In this document: positions 7,518 to 13,336 of the stretch, piece after piece
How positions within the stretch are numbered: position 1 is the stretch's first letter
Layout of the letters: each line of letters opens with the position of its first letter
DNA from: Acetobacteraceae bacterium
Lineage (GTDB): Bacteria > Pseudomonadota > Alphaproteobacteria > Acetobacterales > Acetobacteraceae
NCBI GenBank assembly: GCA_027306955.1
Contig: DAHUXX010000155.1
Coordinates: 1 to 13,508 of the forward strand
Length of the DNA stretch: 13,508 nt
Direction: 5' to 3'
Made by a program: the position numbers and the translations under genes
The notes under the pieces: generated by a model
Database searches by the model: none
The model's input: only the letters and a program-made list of their open reading frames with translations
Told to the model about the DNA's origin: nothing

Positions 7518-8135
7518 ATGGAACCGTTCACCACGCTTTCCGGCATCGCCGTGCCGCTCGACGAGGCGAATCTCGACACCAACCAGCTCTGCCCGACGCG
7601 CTTCAACAAGGTGGCGAAGGGCCCGCGCTTCCGCGACATCCTGCTGCACGACCGGCGATTCAACGCCGACGGAAGCGAAAAGCCCGACTACATCCTCAAC
7701 CAGGAGCCATACCGCCAGGCCGTGATCGCGGTGGCGGGGCGCAATTTCGGCGTCGGCTCGTCGCGCGAGACCGCGGTGTTCGGGCTGATGGGCTTCGGCA
7801 TCCGCTCCGTGATCGCGCCGAATTTCGGTGACATCTTCTACAACAACTCGCTCAAGAACGGACTCCTGCCGGTGCGCCTGCCGGGCCCGACGGTGGAGAC
7901 GCTGATCCGCCAGCTTCTCGCCCGGCCGGGTGCCACCATGACGGTGGATCTGCCCGAGCAGGTGGTCACGGGTCCGGACGGGGCGCGCCATCGTTTCGAG
8001 GTCGCACCCTTGAGCCGCAAACGCCTGCTGCGCGGCCTCGACGAAATCGCGCACACGCAGGAATACGCTGGCGCCATCCGGCGCTTCGAACAAAGCCAGG
8101 CCAGCGCGTTTCCCTGGCTCCAGCCCGCGTCCTGA
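7518..8135 (+). CDS. leuD: 3-isopropylmalate dehydratase-type small subunit (LeuD paralogue)
   Basis: Small (swivelling) subunit of the same hydro-lyase, 205 residues, which closes over the large subunit and helps to set substrate choice. It has NFGVGSSRE at 76-84, including the Ser/Arg active-site segment, and APNFGDIFYNNSLKNGLLPV at 100-119. Differences from common LeuD: DTNQLCPTRF at 20-29 in place of DTD-IIP-RF, and SRETAV in place of SREHAV/P, so both the N-terminal loop and the position after the catalytic SRE are altered. The ATG at 7518 has GGAAGG 11 bases upstream, inside the end of leuC, giving close coupling. An open frame reaches further upstream through leuC but is a shadow. It ends 18 bases from the convergent tctC stop. 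The large-subunit gene next to it makes the assignment to this family secure; the substrate is not. Confidence 0.88.
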   Translation: MEPFTTLSGIAVPLDEANLDTNQLCPTRFNKVAKGPRFRDILLHDRRFNADGSEKPDYILNQEPYRQAVIAVAGRNFGVGSSRETAVFGLMGFGIRSVIAPNFGDIFYNNSLKNGLLPVRLPGPTVETLIRQLLARPGATMTVDLPEQVVTGPDGARHRFEVAPLSRKRLLRGLDEIAHTQEYAGAIRRFEQSQASAFPWLQPAS

Positions 8136-8145
8136 CCCGCCCTAC

Positions 8146-8164
8146 TGGCCCCCCTACTGGGCCA
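8146..8164. terminator. Possible bidirectional hairpin between leuD and tctC
   Basis: TGGCCC-N7-GGGCCA is a perfect six-base-pair stem with a seven-base loop between two convergent genes. It extends into the last codons of tctC on the minus strand. No T-run follows on either strand, so intrinsic termination would be weak at best. It may only help to stall converging transcripts. Confidence 0.3.
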
Positions 8165-9218
8165 TCAGCAGCGACTTGTGCCGGTTGAAGACGGCGTAGG
8201 CGGCCTCGATTTCCGCCAGCGATTTTGCCTCGCCGAGCCAGTCGGTGCCGATGCCCTGTTTCTTCGCCGTGGCGATGAACGCCGGGTCGTGCAGCACTTT
8301 CCTGTAGGCGTCGTGCAGCCGGGCATACTGATCCGGGTGCTTGGCCTTGAGGTCCGCGTAGGTGACCAGCGCCCGCATCGAACTCGGCACGAAATCGACC
8401 GTGACCCCATAGGTCTTGAGCACGCTGCTCACGGCCGGCGCGTTGTGCAGTGCCGGCATCGGAACATTGTCGAAAACCGCGACCGGCGTGATCAGCCCGA
8501 GCATGCCGAGGCTCGCCTCCGCCGAGATGATGGCGTAGTCGAGCTGGTTGCCGGCGAGTGCCGTGCGCAGCGGCGCGCTCGCCTCGTAGGTCACGAGCCG
8601 GATCGCCGAGCGCGGGAGCTTGAGACTCTCGATCAGGATCCCCGAGTTGAAGAACTCGCCGGAATCGCGCACCACGCCGCAGCTGACCTTGCCGGGATGC
8701 GCCTTGATCGCGTCGATGATGGCATGGAACGACTGGAACCGGCCGTGCTTCGGCACGAAGACCGCGCTCTTGTCGGTCCATTGCACGTTCAGGATATCGA
8801 AGTCCTTCAGCCGGAAATTGGCGTGGAACTTGTTGATGTCGAAATACCAGTAGGGCGAGGGGCCGGAGACCAGCAGCGTGTTGCCGTCGTGCGGCAGGCC
8901 CAGGAAATACTCGGTGCCGAGCAGCATGGCGCCGCCCGGCTTGTCGAGCACGTTGACCGGAACGCCGAGCTGGTGGCTGAGCGCGGGCGCGAGGTTGCGC
9001 GCCATGTGGTCGAACCCGCCGCCCGCCTTCGTGGTCACGACGAGGGTGATCGGCTGGTTGGGCCAGCTCGCCGCCCGTGCCCGCCGCGCGGCGAGGCCGG
9101 CCGCGGTCCCGGCGCCCCCCAGCATCGCGAGAAGCGGCCGCCGGCGCAGGCGTTTCGCCGACGGCGTGGTCGAATCTTCCGCCGCCTTGTCTGGTGCCGG
9201 CGATGCTGCTGCTGTCAT
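8154..9218 (-). CDS. tctC: Tripartite tricarboxylate transporter, periplasmic binding protein TctC (Bug family)
   Basis: The extracytoplasmic solute-binding protein of a TTT importer, 354 residues. A long polar N-region leads to a basic cluster (RLRRRPLLAMLGGAG, 23-37), a hydrophobic stretch and a likely cleavage site around RARAA-SW at 49-51; the mature protein starts WPNQPITLVV, the signature opening of Bug/TctC proteins. The twin Arg run hints at Tat export but lacks the full consensus. The rest matches the family in order: GGGFDHMARNLAPALSHQLG, DKPGGAMLLGTEYF, and a C-terminal helix bundle ending EIEAAYAVFNRHKSLL. The ATG at 9218 has GGGGAG about eight bases upstream. It is the last gene of tctB-tctA-tctC, 19 bases after tctA. 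Ligands of this family are carboxylates such as citrate, tartrate or aromatic acids, and in some systems sulfonates; the ligand here is unknown. Confidence 0.93.
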   Translation of the reverse strand: MTAAASPAPDKAAEDSTTPSAKRLRRRPLLAMLGGAGTAAGLAARRARAASWPNQPITLVVTTKAGGGFDHMARNLAPALSHQLGVPVNVLDKPGGAMLLGTEYFLGLPHDGNTLLVSGPSPYWYFDINKFHANFRLKDFDILNVQWTDKSAVFVPKHGRFQSFHAIIDAIKAHPGKVSCGVVRDSGEFFNSGILIESLKLPRSAIRLVTYEASAPLRTALAGNQLDYAIISAEASLGMLGLITPVAVFDNVPMPALHNAPAVSSVLKTYGVTVDFVPSSMRALVTYADLKAKHPDQYARLHDAYRKVLHDPAFIATAKKQGIGTDWLGEAKSLAEIEAAYAVFNRHKSLLMAQ

Positions 9219-9237
9219 GGATGTGTCTCCCCTCTCT

Positions 9238-10764
9238 TCAGGATGTCGTCGCGGCGGTCGCCGCCGGAGCCAGCCTGCGCCGGCGCCAGCGCATGAGCGG
9301 TTTGCCGAACAGCGAGGTCAGCAGCAGCACCAGCAGCACGAGCGCGATCGGCCGGCCGGCGAAGTAGCTGAGCTGCCCGCCGCCGCTGATCTGGTAGGTC
9401 TGCAGCAGGTTCACCTCGACCTTGCCGCCCAGGATCAGGCCGACGACGCAGGCCGGCACCGAGTATTCGTGCCGCTGCATGAACCAGCCGAGAAACCCGA
9501 AGACGACCATGGTCAGCGGCCCGGCCATGTCGCCGGACAGCCCGTAGGAGCCGAACGTCGCCAGCACCAGGATGAGCGGAATCAGCACGCGGACCGGAAT
9601 GCGGATCACGTTCGCCATCAGTCCGATCAGGCCGATGCCGAGCACCAGCATGATCGCGCCCTGGGCCAGGTTGTTGAGGATGATCGCGTAGACGATATCC
9701 TTGGACGCATCGAGGAATTGCGGGCCGCTGGTCACGTTGTGCAGCGACAGCGCTGCCAGCATCACCGCCGAGGACGCGCCGCCCGGAATGCCCAGCGCCA
9801 GCAGGGTGGCCATCGACCCCGCTTCCGAACTCGCGTTGCCGGCCTCGGCCGCGATCACGCCCTTCGGGTTGCCCTTGCCGAAGCTCTCCGGGTGTTTGTC
9901 GCCGCGCCGCGTTTCCGCATAGGAGACGAGGTTGCAGACCGCGGCGCCGACGCCGGGAAGCCCGCCGACGGTGGCGCCGATCACCAGCCCGCGCAGGATC
10001 ACCACCGGGTGGCGTAGCGCCATGCGGATGCCCTTCGCCATCTCGCGCACGTTGACGGTGCGCAGGTCGGAGCGCGCCACGAGATAGCTGGTGCCCGCGA
10101 GATTGAAGAGCTCGCTCGCCGCGAACAGCCCGATCATCGCCGGCACCACAGGCACGCCGTCGAGCAGCTGCGGCAGGTTGAAGGTCCCGCGGATCACGTC
10201 GCGCGGGCTGAGCCCGATGGTCGCGATAAGGACACCGATCAGCCCGGAGACCAGGCTGCGCGAGACATAGCGCCCGCGCAGGGCCGCGATCAGCGTCAGC
10301 CCCCACAGCATCAGCAGCAGCATCTCGAGCGGGCCGAGCCGGAGCACGGCATGGGAAATCACGCCGATCCCGAAGAACAGGATCAGGTAGGCGCCCATGT
10401 GCCCCAGCGTCGAGGCCGCCAGCGCCAGGCCGAGGGCGATGTTGTGCTCGCCGCGCTGCGTCATCGGGTAGCCGTCGAACGAGGTCGCGACCGCGGCGGG
10501 CGAGCCGGGCACGCCCATCAGGATCGCCGGGATGGCGACGCCGAACGCGGCGCCGGTGTAGATCGCGGTCATGAAGATCAGCGACGAAAGCAGGTTCATC
10601 CACAGCGTCGCCGGCAGCACGATCGCGAGGATCAGGGCGGAGGAAACGCCGGGGATGGCGCCGCCCAGCATGCCGAGCGCGAGGCCGGGGATGGTCAGCA
10701 GCCAGGCACTGTAGGAGCTTCCCAGCAGCCGCAGCGCCGACAGCAGGGCGTGCATGTCGATCAC
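9238..10764 (-). CDS. tctA: Tripartite tricarboxylate transporter, large membrane subunit TctA
   Basis: The large permease subunit that carries substrate across the inner membrane, driven by the ion gradient; 508 residues with about 11-12 hydrophobic helices. TctA motifs appear in both halves: GGAIPGVSSALILAIVLPAT at 34-53, SPAAVATSFDGYPMTQRGE at 88-106, GATVGGLPGVGAAVCNLVSY at 263-282 and FGKGNPKGVIAAEAGNASSE at 295-314, followed by LLALGIPGG. The duplicated G-x-x-PG pattern is characteristic. I prefer the GTG at 10764: it overlaps the tctB stop as GTGA and has GGAG six bases upstream; the ATG three codons later (10755) is the alternative. The same frame is open further upstream through tctB as a shadow. 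Tail RRRRLAPAATAATTS is basic, then Ala/Thr-rich, and cytoplasmic. Confidence 0.93.
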   Translation of the reverse strand: MIDMHALLSALRLLGSSYSAWLLTIPGLALGMLGGAIPGVSSALILAIVLPATLWMNLLSSLIFMTAIYTGAAFGVAIPAILMGVPGSPAAVATSFDGYPMTQRGEHNIALGLALAASTLGHMGAYLILFFGIGVISHAVLRLGPLEMLLLMLWGLTLIAALRGRYVSRSLVSGLIGVLIATIGLSPRDVIRGTFNLPQLLDGVPVVPAMIGLFAASELFNLAGTSYLVARSDLRTVNVREMAKGIRMALRHPVVILRGLVIGATVGGLPGVGAAVCNLVSYAETRRGDKHPESFGKGNPKGVIAAEAGNASSEAGSMATLLALGIPGGASSAVMLAALSLHNVTSGPQFLDASKDIVYAIILNNLAQGAIMLVLGIGLIGLMANVIRIPVRVLIPLILVLATFGSYGLSGDMAGPLTMVVFGFLGWFMQRHEYSVPACVVGLILGGKVEVNLLQTYQISGGGQLSYFAGRPIALVLLVLLLTSLFGKPLMRWRRRRLAPAATAATTS

Positions 10765-11300
10765 AGGCTGCTCCAGAGGGCGCGCGCGATCCCGAGCGGT
10801 ATCGGGAACGTCAGCAGCGTCAGCGCCGCGATGCTGACCGCGGTGGCCGTCGCCAGCGAAACCGCGAGCGAGAAGGCCACGCGGCGCTCGCCGAGCAGCC
10901 ACATCGTGGCGAGGGTGAAGAAGAACGTGGAGATGTCGAAGCCGACGTAGGGCATGGCCGCGACGAAGGCGCCGAACAGCGCCATCAGCGCAAGCACGGT
11001 GCCGATGGAGGTGCTGCGGAAGCGCGTCTGCGGCGCGGCCGCCGGCTGCGCGGCCTCGGCGGCGGCGGTGCTCGTCCCCGCCTGGCGTGGCCCCGTGATC
11101 TCGGCGGCGGCGATGTAGAGCAGCAGGCCGATCGCGACCGCGCCGACGGGCGCGATGAGGATGAGGTTGCTGAACGTCGGCGACGCGGCGGCCGCGGTCC
11201 ACAGATACCAGGCCACGAAGGCGAGCAGCAGCGCGAGGAAGAAAAGATGCTCGCGATCCGCGCGGTGTTCCCGGCCCCTGGGCGTCGGCGCTCCGGTCAT
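10761..11300 (-). CDS. tctB: Tripartite tricarboxylate transporter, small membrane subunit TctB
   Basis: The small, poorly conserved membrane subunit of the TTT importer, 179 residues. Hydrophobic helices lie at about 18-35, 46-65, 99-118, 120-136 and 142-165, with an Ala/Pro/Gln-rich cytoplasmic or periplasmic linker at 71-92. YVGFDISTFFFTLATMWLLGERR at 118-140 and the ending TFPIPLG are the usual TctB landmarks. Position directly before tctA, with a four-base stop/start overlap, confirms it. The ATG at 11300 has only a weak AGG upstream. It is the first gene of the transporter operon, 139 bases after the LysR gene on the same strand, with its own candidate promoter in that gap. Confidence 0.88.
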   Translation of the reverse strand: MTGAPTPRGREHRADREHLFFLALLLAFVAWYLWTAAAASPTFSNLILIAPVGAVAIGLLLYIAAAEITGPRQAGTSTAAAEAAQPAAAPQTRFRSTSIGTVLALMALFGAFVAAMPYVGFDISTFFFTLATMWLLGERRVAFSLAVSLATATAVSIAALTLLTFPIPLGIARALWSSL

Positions 11301-11357
11301 CGTGCCTGGTCTTGTGCTTCCACGCTGGGCGCCGCGTTCAAGTCGGGCGTTTGATTA

Positions 11358-11387
11358 AGTATAGGCAGCTTCCTCGAAGAGCGGCAA
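11358..11387 (-). promoter_or_regulatory. Candidate sigma-70 promoter of tctBAC
   Basis: On the minus strand TTGCCG (plus 11382-11387), an 18-base spacer and TATACT (plus 11358-11363) form a good -35/-10 pair. Transcription would begin near 11351, about 50 bases ahead of the tctB ATG. This is the only AT-rich pocket in the gap and allows the transporter to be expressed separately from the LysR gene. Confidence 0.5.
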
Positions 11388-11395
11388 GCCGGCAA

Positions 11396-11436
11396 GGCTG
11401 TCGCGGCGCTTACATTTCGAGATCGATTCGACAGCC
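11396..11436. promoter_or_regulatory. Inverted repeat with ATCGAT box upstream of tctB
   Basis: GGCTGTCG (11396-11403) and CGACAGCC (11429-11436) are perfect eight-base inverted arms 25 bases apart, just after the LysR stop. The intervening DNA holds ATCGAT at 11422-11427 and further TCGA steps (11417, 11428), the same core seen in the LysR/aprM spacer. The ATCGAT lies about 70 bases upstream of the predicted tctB start point, close to where LysR regulators usually bind. It could instead be a hairpin ending the LysR transcript, though no T-run follows. Confidence 0.35.
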
Positions 11437-11439
11437 GCC

Positions 11440-12348
11440 TCAGGCCGGTTCGAGCGACGCCAGCTCCGCCCCGGCGCTGAGATGTGCCACCAGCGTCCGC
11501 TGCGCTACCGTCTCGTGGCGGTCGCGGTGGCGCACCAGCGCGTACTCGCGCGGCGGCAGGTCCACGGGGATCGCGGCGAGCGTGCCGGCGGCGAGGGCGG
11601 AGGCCACGACATGGCGCGAGATGATCGTCGCCCCGGCGCCGGCCTCGATCGCCTCGCGCACCGCCTCGTTGCTCGGCAGCACCAGCGAGATGTTGAGGTC
11701 GTCGAGCGACAGGCCCTCGCGGCCCGCCAGCTCCTCGAGCCCGCGGCGCGTGCCCGAGCCCGCCTCGCGCGTCACCCAGGTGATGGCGCGCAGGTCGAGC
11801 TGCCCCGCTTCCGTGCGCGGCAGGTTCGGCTGGTCCGGCGAGACCACGAGCACCAGGCGGTCGTGGTCGACCGGCTGGCGGGTCAGCGCCGGATGCTGCG
11901 TCGGGCCCTCGACGAGGCCGATCGTCGCCTCGCCGTCGACGATGGCGCGCGCGACATCGTGCGTGTTGCCGATGGTGACGTGGAAGCGCGCCCGCGGATG
12001 CGCGGCATGGAAGGCGGCGAGGCGGCGCGGCAGCCAGTAGGTGCCGATGGTCTGGCTCGCGGCGATGGCGACCGGCCCGGACGCGGCGCCGGCGAGGTCC
12101 TGCAGCACCGAGCGCGCCATGGAGGCGCGGCTGACCACGGCGCGCGCCTCGCGCAGGAAGGCGCGCCCGGTCTCGGTGAGCTGGATGCCGCGGCCGACAC
12201 GGTCGAACAGCTTCACCCGGTAGGACGCCTCCTGCGCGGCCACGGCCGCGGAGGCGGCGGACTGGCTGATGCCCAGCGCCTCGGCCGCGCGGGTGACATG
12301 GCCGCGTTCGGCGACCTCGATGAAGACGCGCAATTGATCGAGTGTCAT
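11440..12348 (-). CDS. LysR-type transcriptional regulator
   Basis: A 302-residue LysR regulator. The N-terminal winged helix-turn-helix is clear (MTLDQLRVFIEVAERGHVTR, then AAEALGISQSAASAAVAAQE at 21-40 and LFDRVGRGIQLTETG at 47-61), followed by a linker helix and the effector domain starting GPVAIAASQTIGTYWLPR at 91-108. The effector domain pattern (ASQTIGTYWLPRRLAAF, then GNTHDVARAIVDGEATIGLVEG) is like that of the CysB/CbbR/YeiE side of the family. I chose the ATG at 12348 because the conserved domain begins there; the open frame reaches 12384. Upstream are a TTGTCA/GATTAT promoter and almost no leader. It is divergent from aprM and reads towards tctBAC, so either or both may be its targets. 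The inducer is unknown; sulfite, APS or the imported acid are candidates. Confidence 0.92.
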   Translation of the reverse strand: MTLDQLRVFIEVAERGHVTRAAEALGISQSAASAAVAAQEASYRVKLFDRVGRGIQLTETGRAFLREARAVVSRASMARSVLQDLAGAASGPVAIAASQTIGTYWLPRRLAAFHAAHPRARFHVTIGNTHDVARAIVDGEATIGLVEGPTQHPALTRQPVDHDRLVLVVSPDQPNLPRTEAGQLDLRAITWVTREAGSGTRRGLEELAGREGLSLDDLNISLVLPSNEAVREAIEAGAGATIISRHVVASALAAGTLAAIPVDLPPREYALVRHRDRHETVAQRTLVAHLSAGAELASLEPA

Positions 12349-12355
12349 GGACAAA

Positions 12356-12384
12356 ATAATCGACCATCTCGATTGGAATGACAA
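12356..12384 (-). promoter_or_regulatory. Candidate promoter of the LysR gene, giving a nearly leaderless mRNA
   Basis: On the minus strand TTGTCA (plus 12379-12384), exactly 17 bases, then GATTAT (plus 12356-12361). The -10 ends seven bases before the ATG at 12348, so transcription would start at or next to the start codon. No ribosome binding site is visible, which agrees with a leaderless transcript. The promoter overlaps the LysR operator, as expected for self-repression. Confidence 0.45.
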
Positions 12385-12395
12385 GAATGATCGAT
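12359..12395. promoter_or_regulatory. LysR-type operator: T-N11-A dyad plus second ATCGAT box
   Basis: ATCGA-N5-TCGAT at 12359-12373 is a perfect 15-base palindrome with the T-N11-A spacing of LysR recognition sites. A second box, ATCGAT at 12390-12395, follows 21 bases from the right half of the first, two helical turns on the same face. Recognition site plus weaker activation site is the usual LysR layout. The region lies between the LysR and aprM start codons and is AT-rich against its surroundings. Confidence 0.6.
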
Positions 12396-12411
12396 GATGG
12401 GAAACGCTCTA

Positions 12412-12440
12412 TTGCAGGCGGGTCATGCCGCCGGTAAACG
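12412..12440 (+). promoter_or_regulatory. Weak candidate promoter of the apr operon
   Basis: TTGCAG (12412-12417), 17 bases and TAAACG (12435-12440) are the best -35/-10 pair ahead of aprM, but the -10 is poor. A weak promoter next to LysR boxes would suit an activated operon. The boxes centre about 80 and 55 bases upstream of the implied start point, roughly the LysR range. Confidence 0.3.
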
Positions 12441-12479
12441 TTGCGCAGGAAACGCGGACTCATCGGGAGCGGCAAGCAA

Positions 12480-13265
12480 ATGTTCACAACCAATCCGTTC
12501 GCCGGGCTTTCGTCGTCCGTTTCGCCAGCCATCATGCAGGCTTACGTCGTCGTGATGTTCATCCTGGTCGTAGGCGGGACGCTGCTCGACACGATTCACA
12601 AGAAGAGCGCGCGCTACTTCTTCGAGAACAAGCGCAAGGTGCGCCAGGCGGGCCGCCCGCTCGGCAGCGGCGAGATGATCGGCATCGCGGTGCAGACGCT
12701 CGCGGTCGATGTCGCGACCTCGGCCGAGTTCTGCAACCAGCGGCGGCGGGTGGCGCACCTGCTCGGCATGTACGGCTTCATCCTCTACGTGCTCACCAGC
12801 GCGATCATGGTCTTCTTCTACCCGACGCCCGCGCATCCGGGCCCGGCGCTGCTGGCGTTCCTGTGGTACCTCGGCGCGCTGATGGTCTGCGCCGGCGGCT
12901 ACTGGTTCTGGTTCGCGATCCGCGTCGACGTCATGGCGGAGGGCAACCCGGTGCTGCGCCTGGTGCGCGCGGACATGTTCATCTGCCTGCTGCTCGCGAG
13001 CGCCACGCTGGGGCTGATCTGGGCCTGGCTGCAGACCGTAGGCGCCGGTGCGGCGACCACCATCGTCCTCGGGCTCTACCTGCTGGCCACGACGGCGCTG
13101 TTCGTGACCATCCCGTGGTCCAAGTTCTCGCACATGTTCTACAAGCCCGCCGCTGCCTTCGAGAAGCGCGTGGAGAAGGCGAACGGCACGCGGCGCAACC
13201 TGCCGGCACCGGCCAACATGCCGGAGAAGTTCGGCAGCGGGCGCCGCGCACCCCAGAATTATTGA
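12480..13265 (+). CDS. aprM: Adenylylsulfate reductase membrane anchor AprM
   Basis: A 261-residue integral membrane protein that links the cytoplasmic APS reductase AprBA to the membrane quinone pool in sulfur oxidisers. Hydrophobic helices lie at about 17-37, 92-114, 121-148, 165-185 and 192-212. Recognisable segments are HLLGMYGFILYVLTSAIMVFFYP (93-115), with a His at a helix edge that might serve a redox cofactor, and WSKFSHMFYKPAAAFEKRVEKANG (213-236), which is conserved in AprM and related QmoC/heterodisulfide-reductase anchors. The ATG at 12480 has GGGAG about 11 bases upstream; the in-frame start at 12441 is less likely. aprB begins 71 bases downstream, and the order aprM-aprB(-aprA) is that of sulfur-oxidising bacteria. 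The identification rests on the sequence pattern and, strongly, on aprB next door. Confidence 0.87.
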   Translation: MFTTNPFAGLSSSVSPAIMQAYVVVMFILVVGGTLLDTIHKKSARYFFENKRKVRQAGRPLGSGEMIGIAVQTLAVDVATSAEFCNQRRRVAHLLGMYGFILYVLTSAIMVFFYPTPAHPGPALLAFLWYLGALMVCAGGYWFWFAIRVDVMAEGNPVLRLVRADMFICLLLASATLGLIWAWLQTVGAGAATTIVLGLYLLATTALFVTIPWSKFSHMFYKPAAAFEKRVEKANGTRRNLPAPANMPEKFGSGRRAPQNY

Positions 13266-13336
13266 GACACCAGAACGACTGACGCACCCGACGCCGTTCC
13301 CAAAGCCGACGTTCGACGAAGGAGACAACGAATCCC

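Noticed and set aside
8178..9296. A 372-codon plus-strand open frame over tctC
   Set aside because: Antisense shadow of tctC; Arg/Asp/Glu-rich with no recognisable domain.
12349..12384. Extension of the LysR protein by 12 residues to 12384
   Set aside because: The LysR domain begins at the ATG at 12348, and the extension would run through the predicted promoter and operator.
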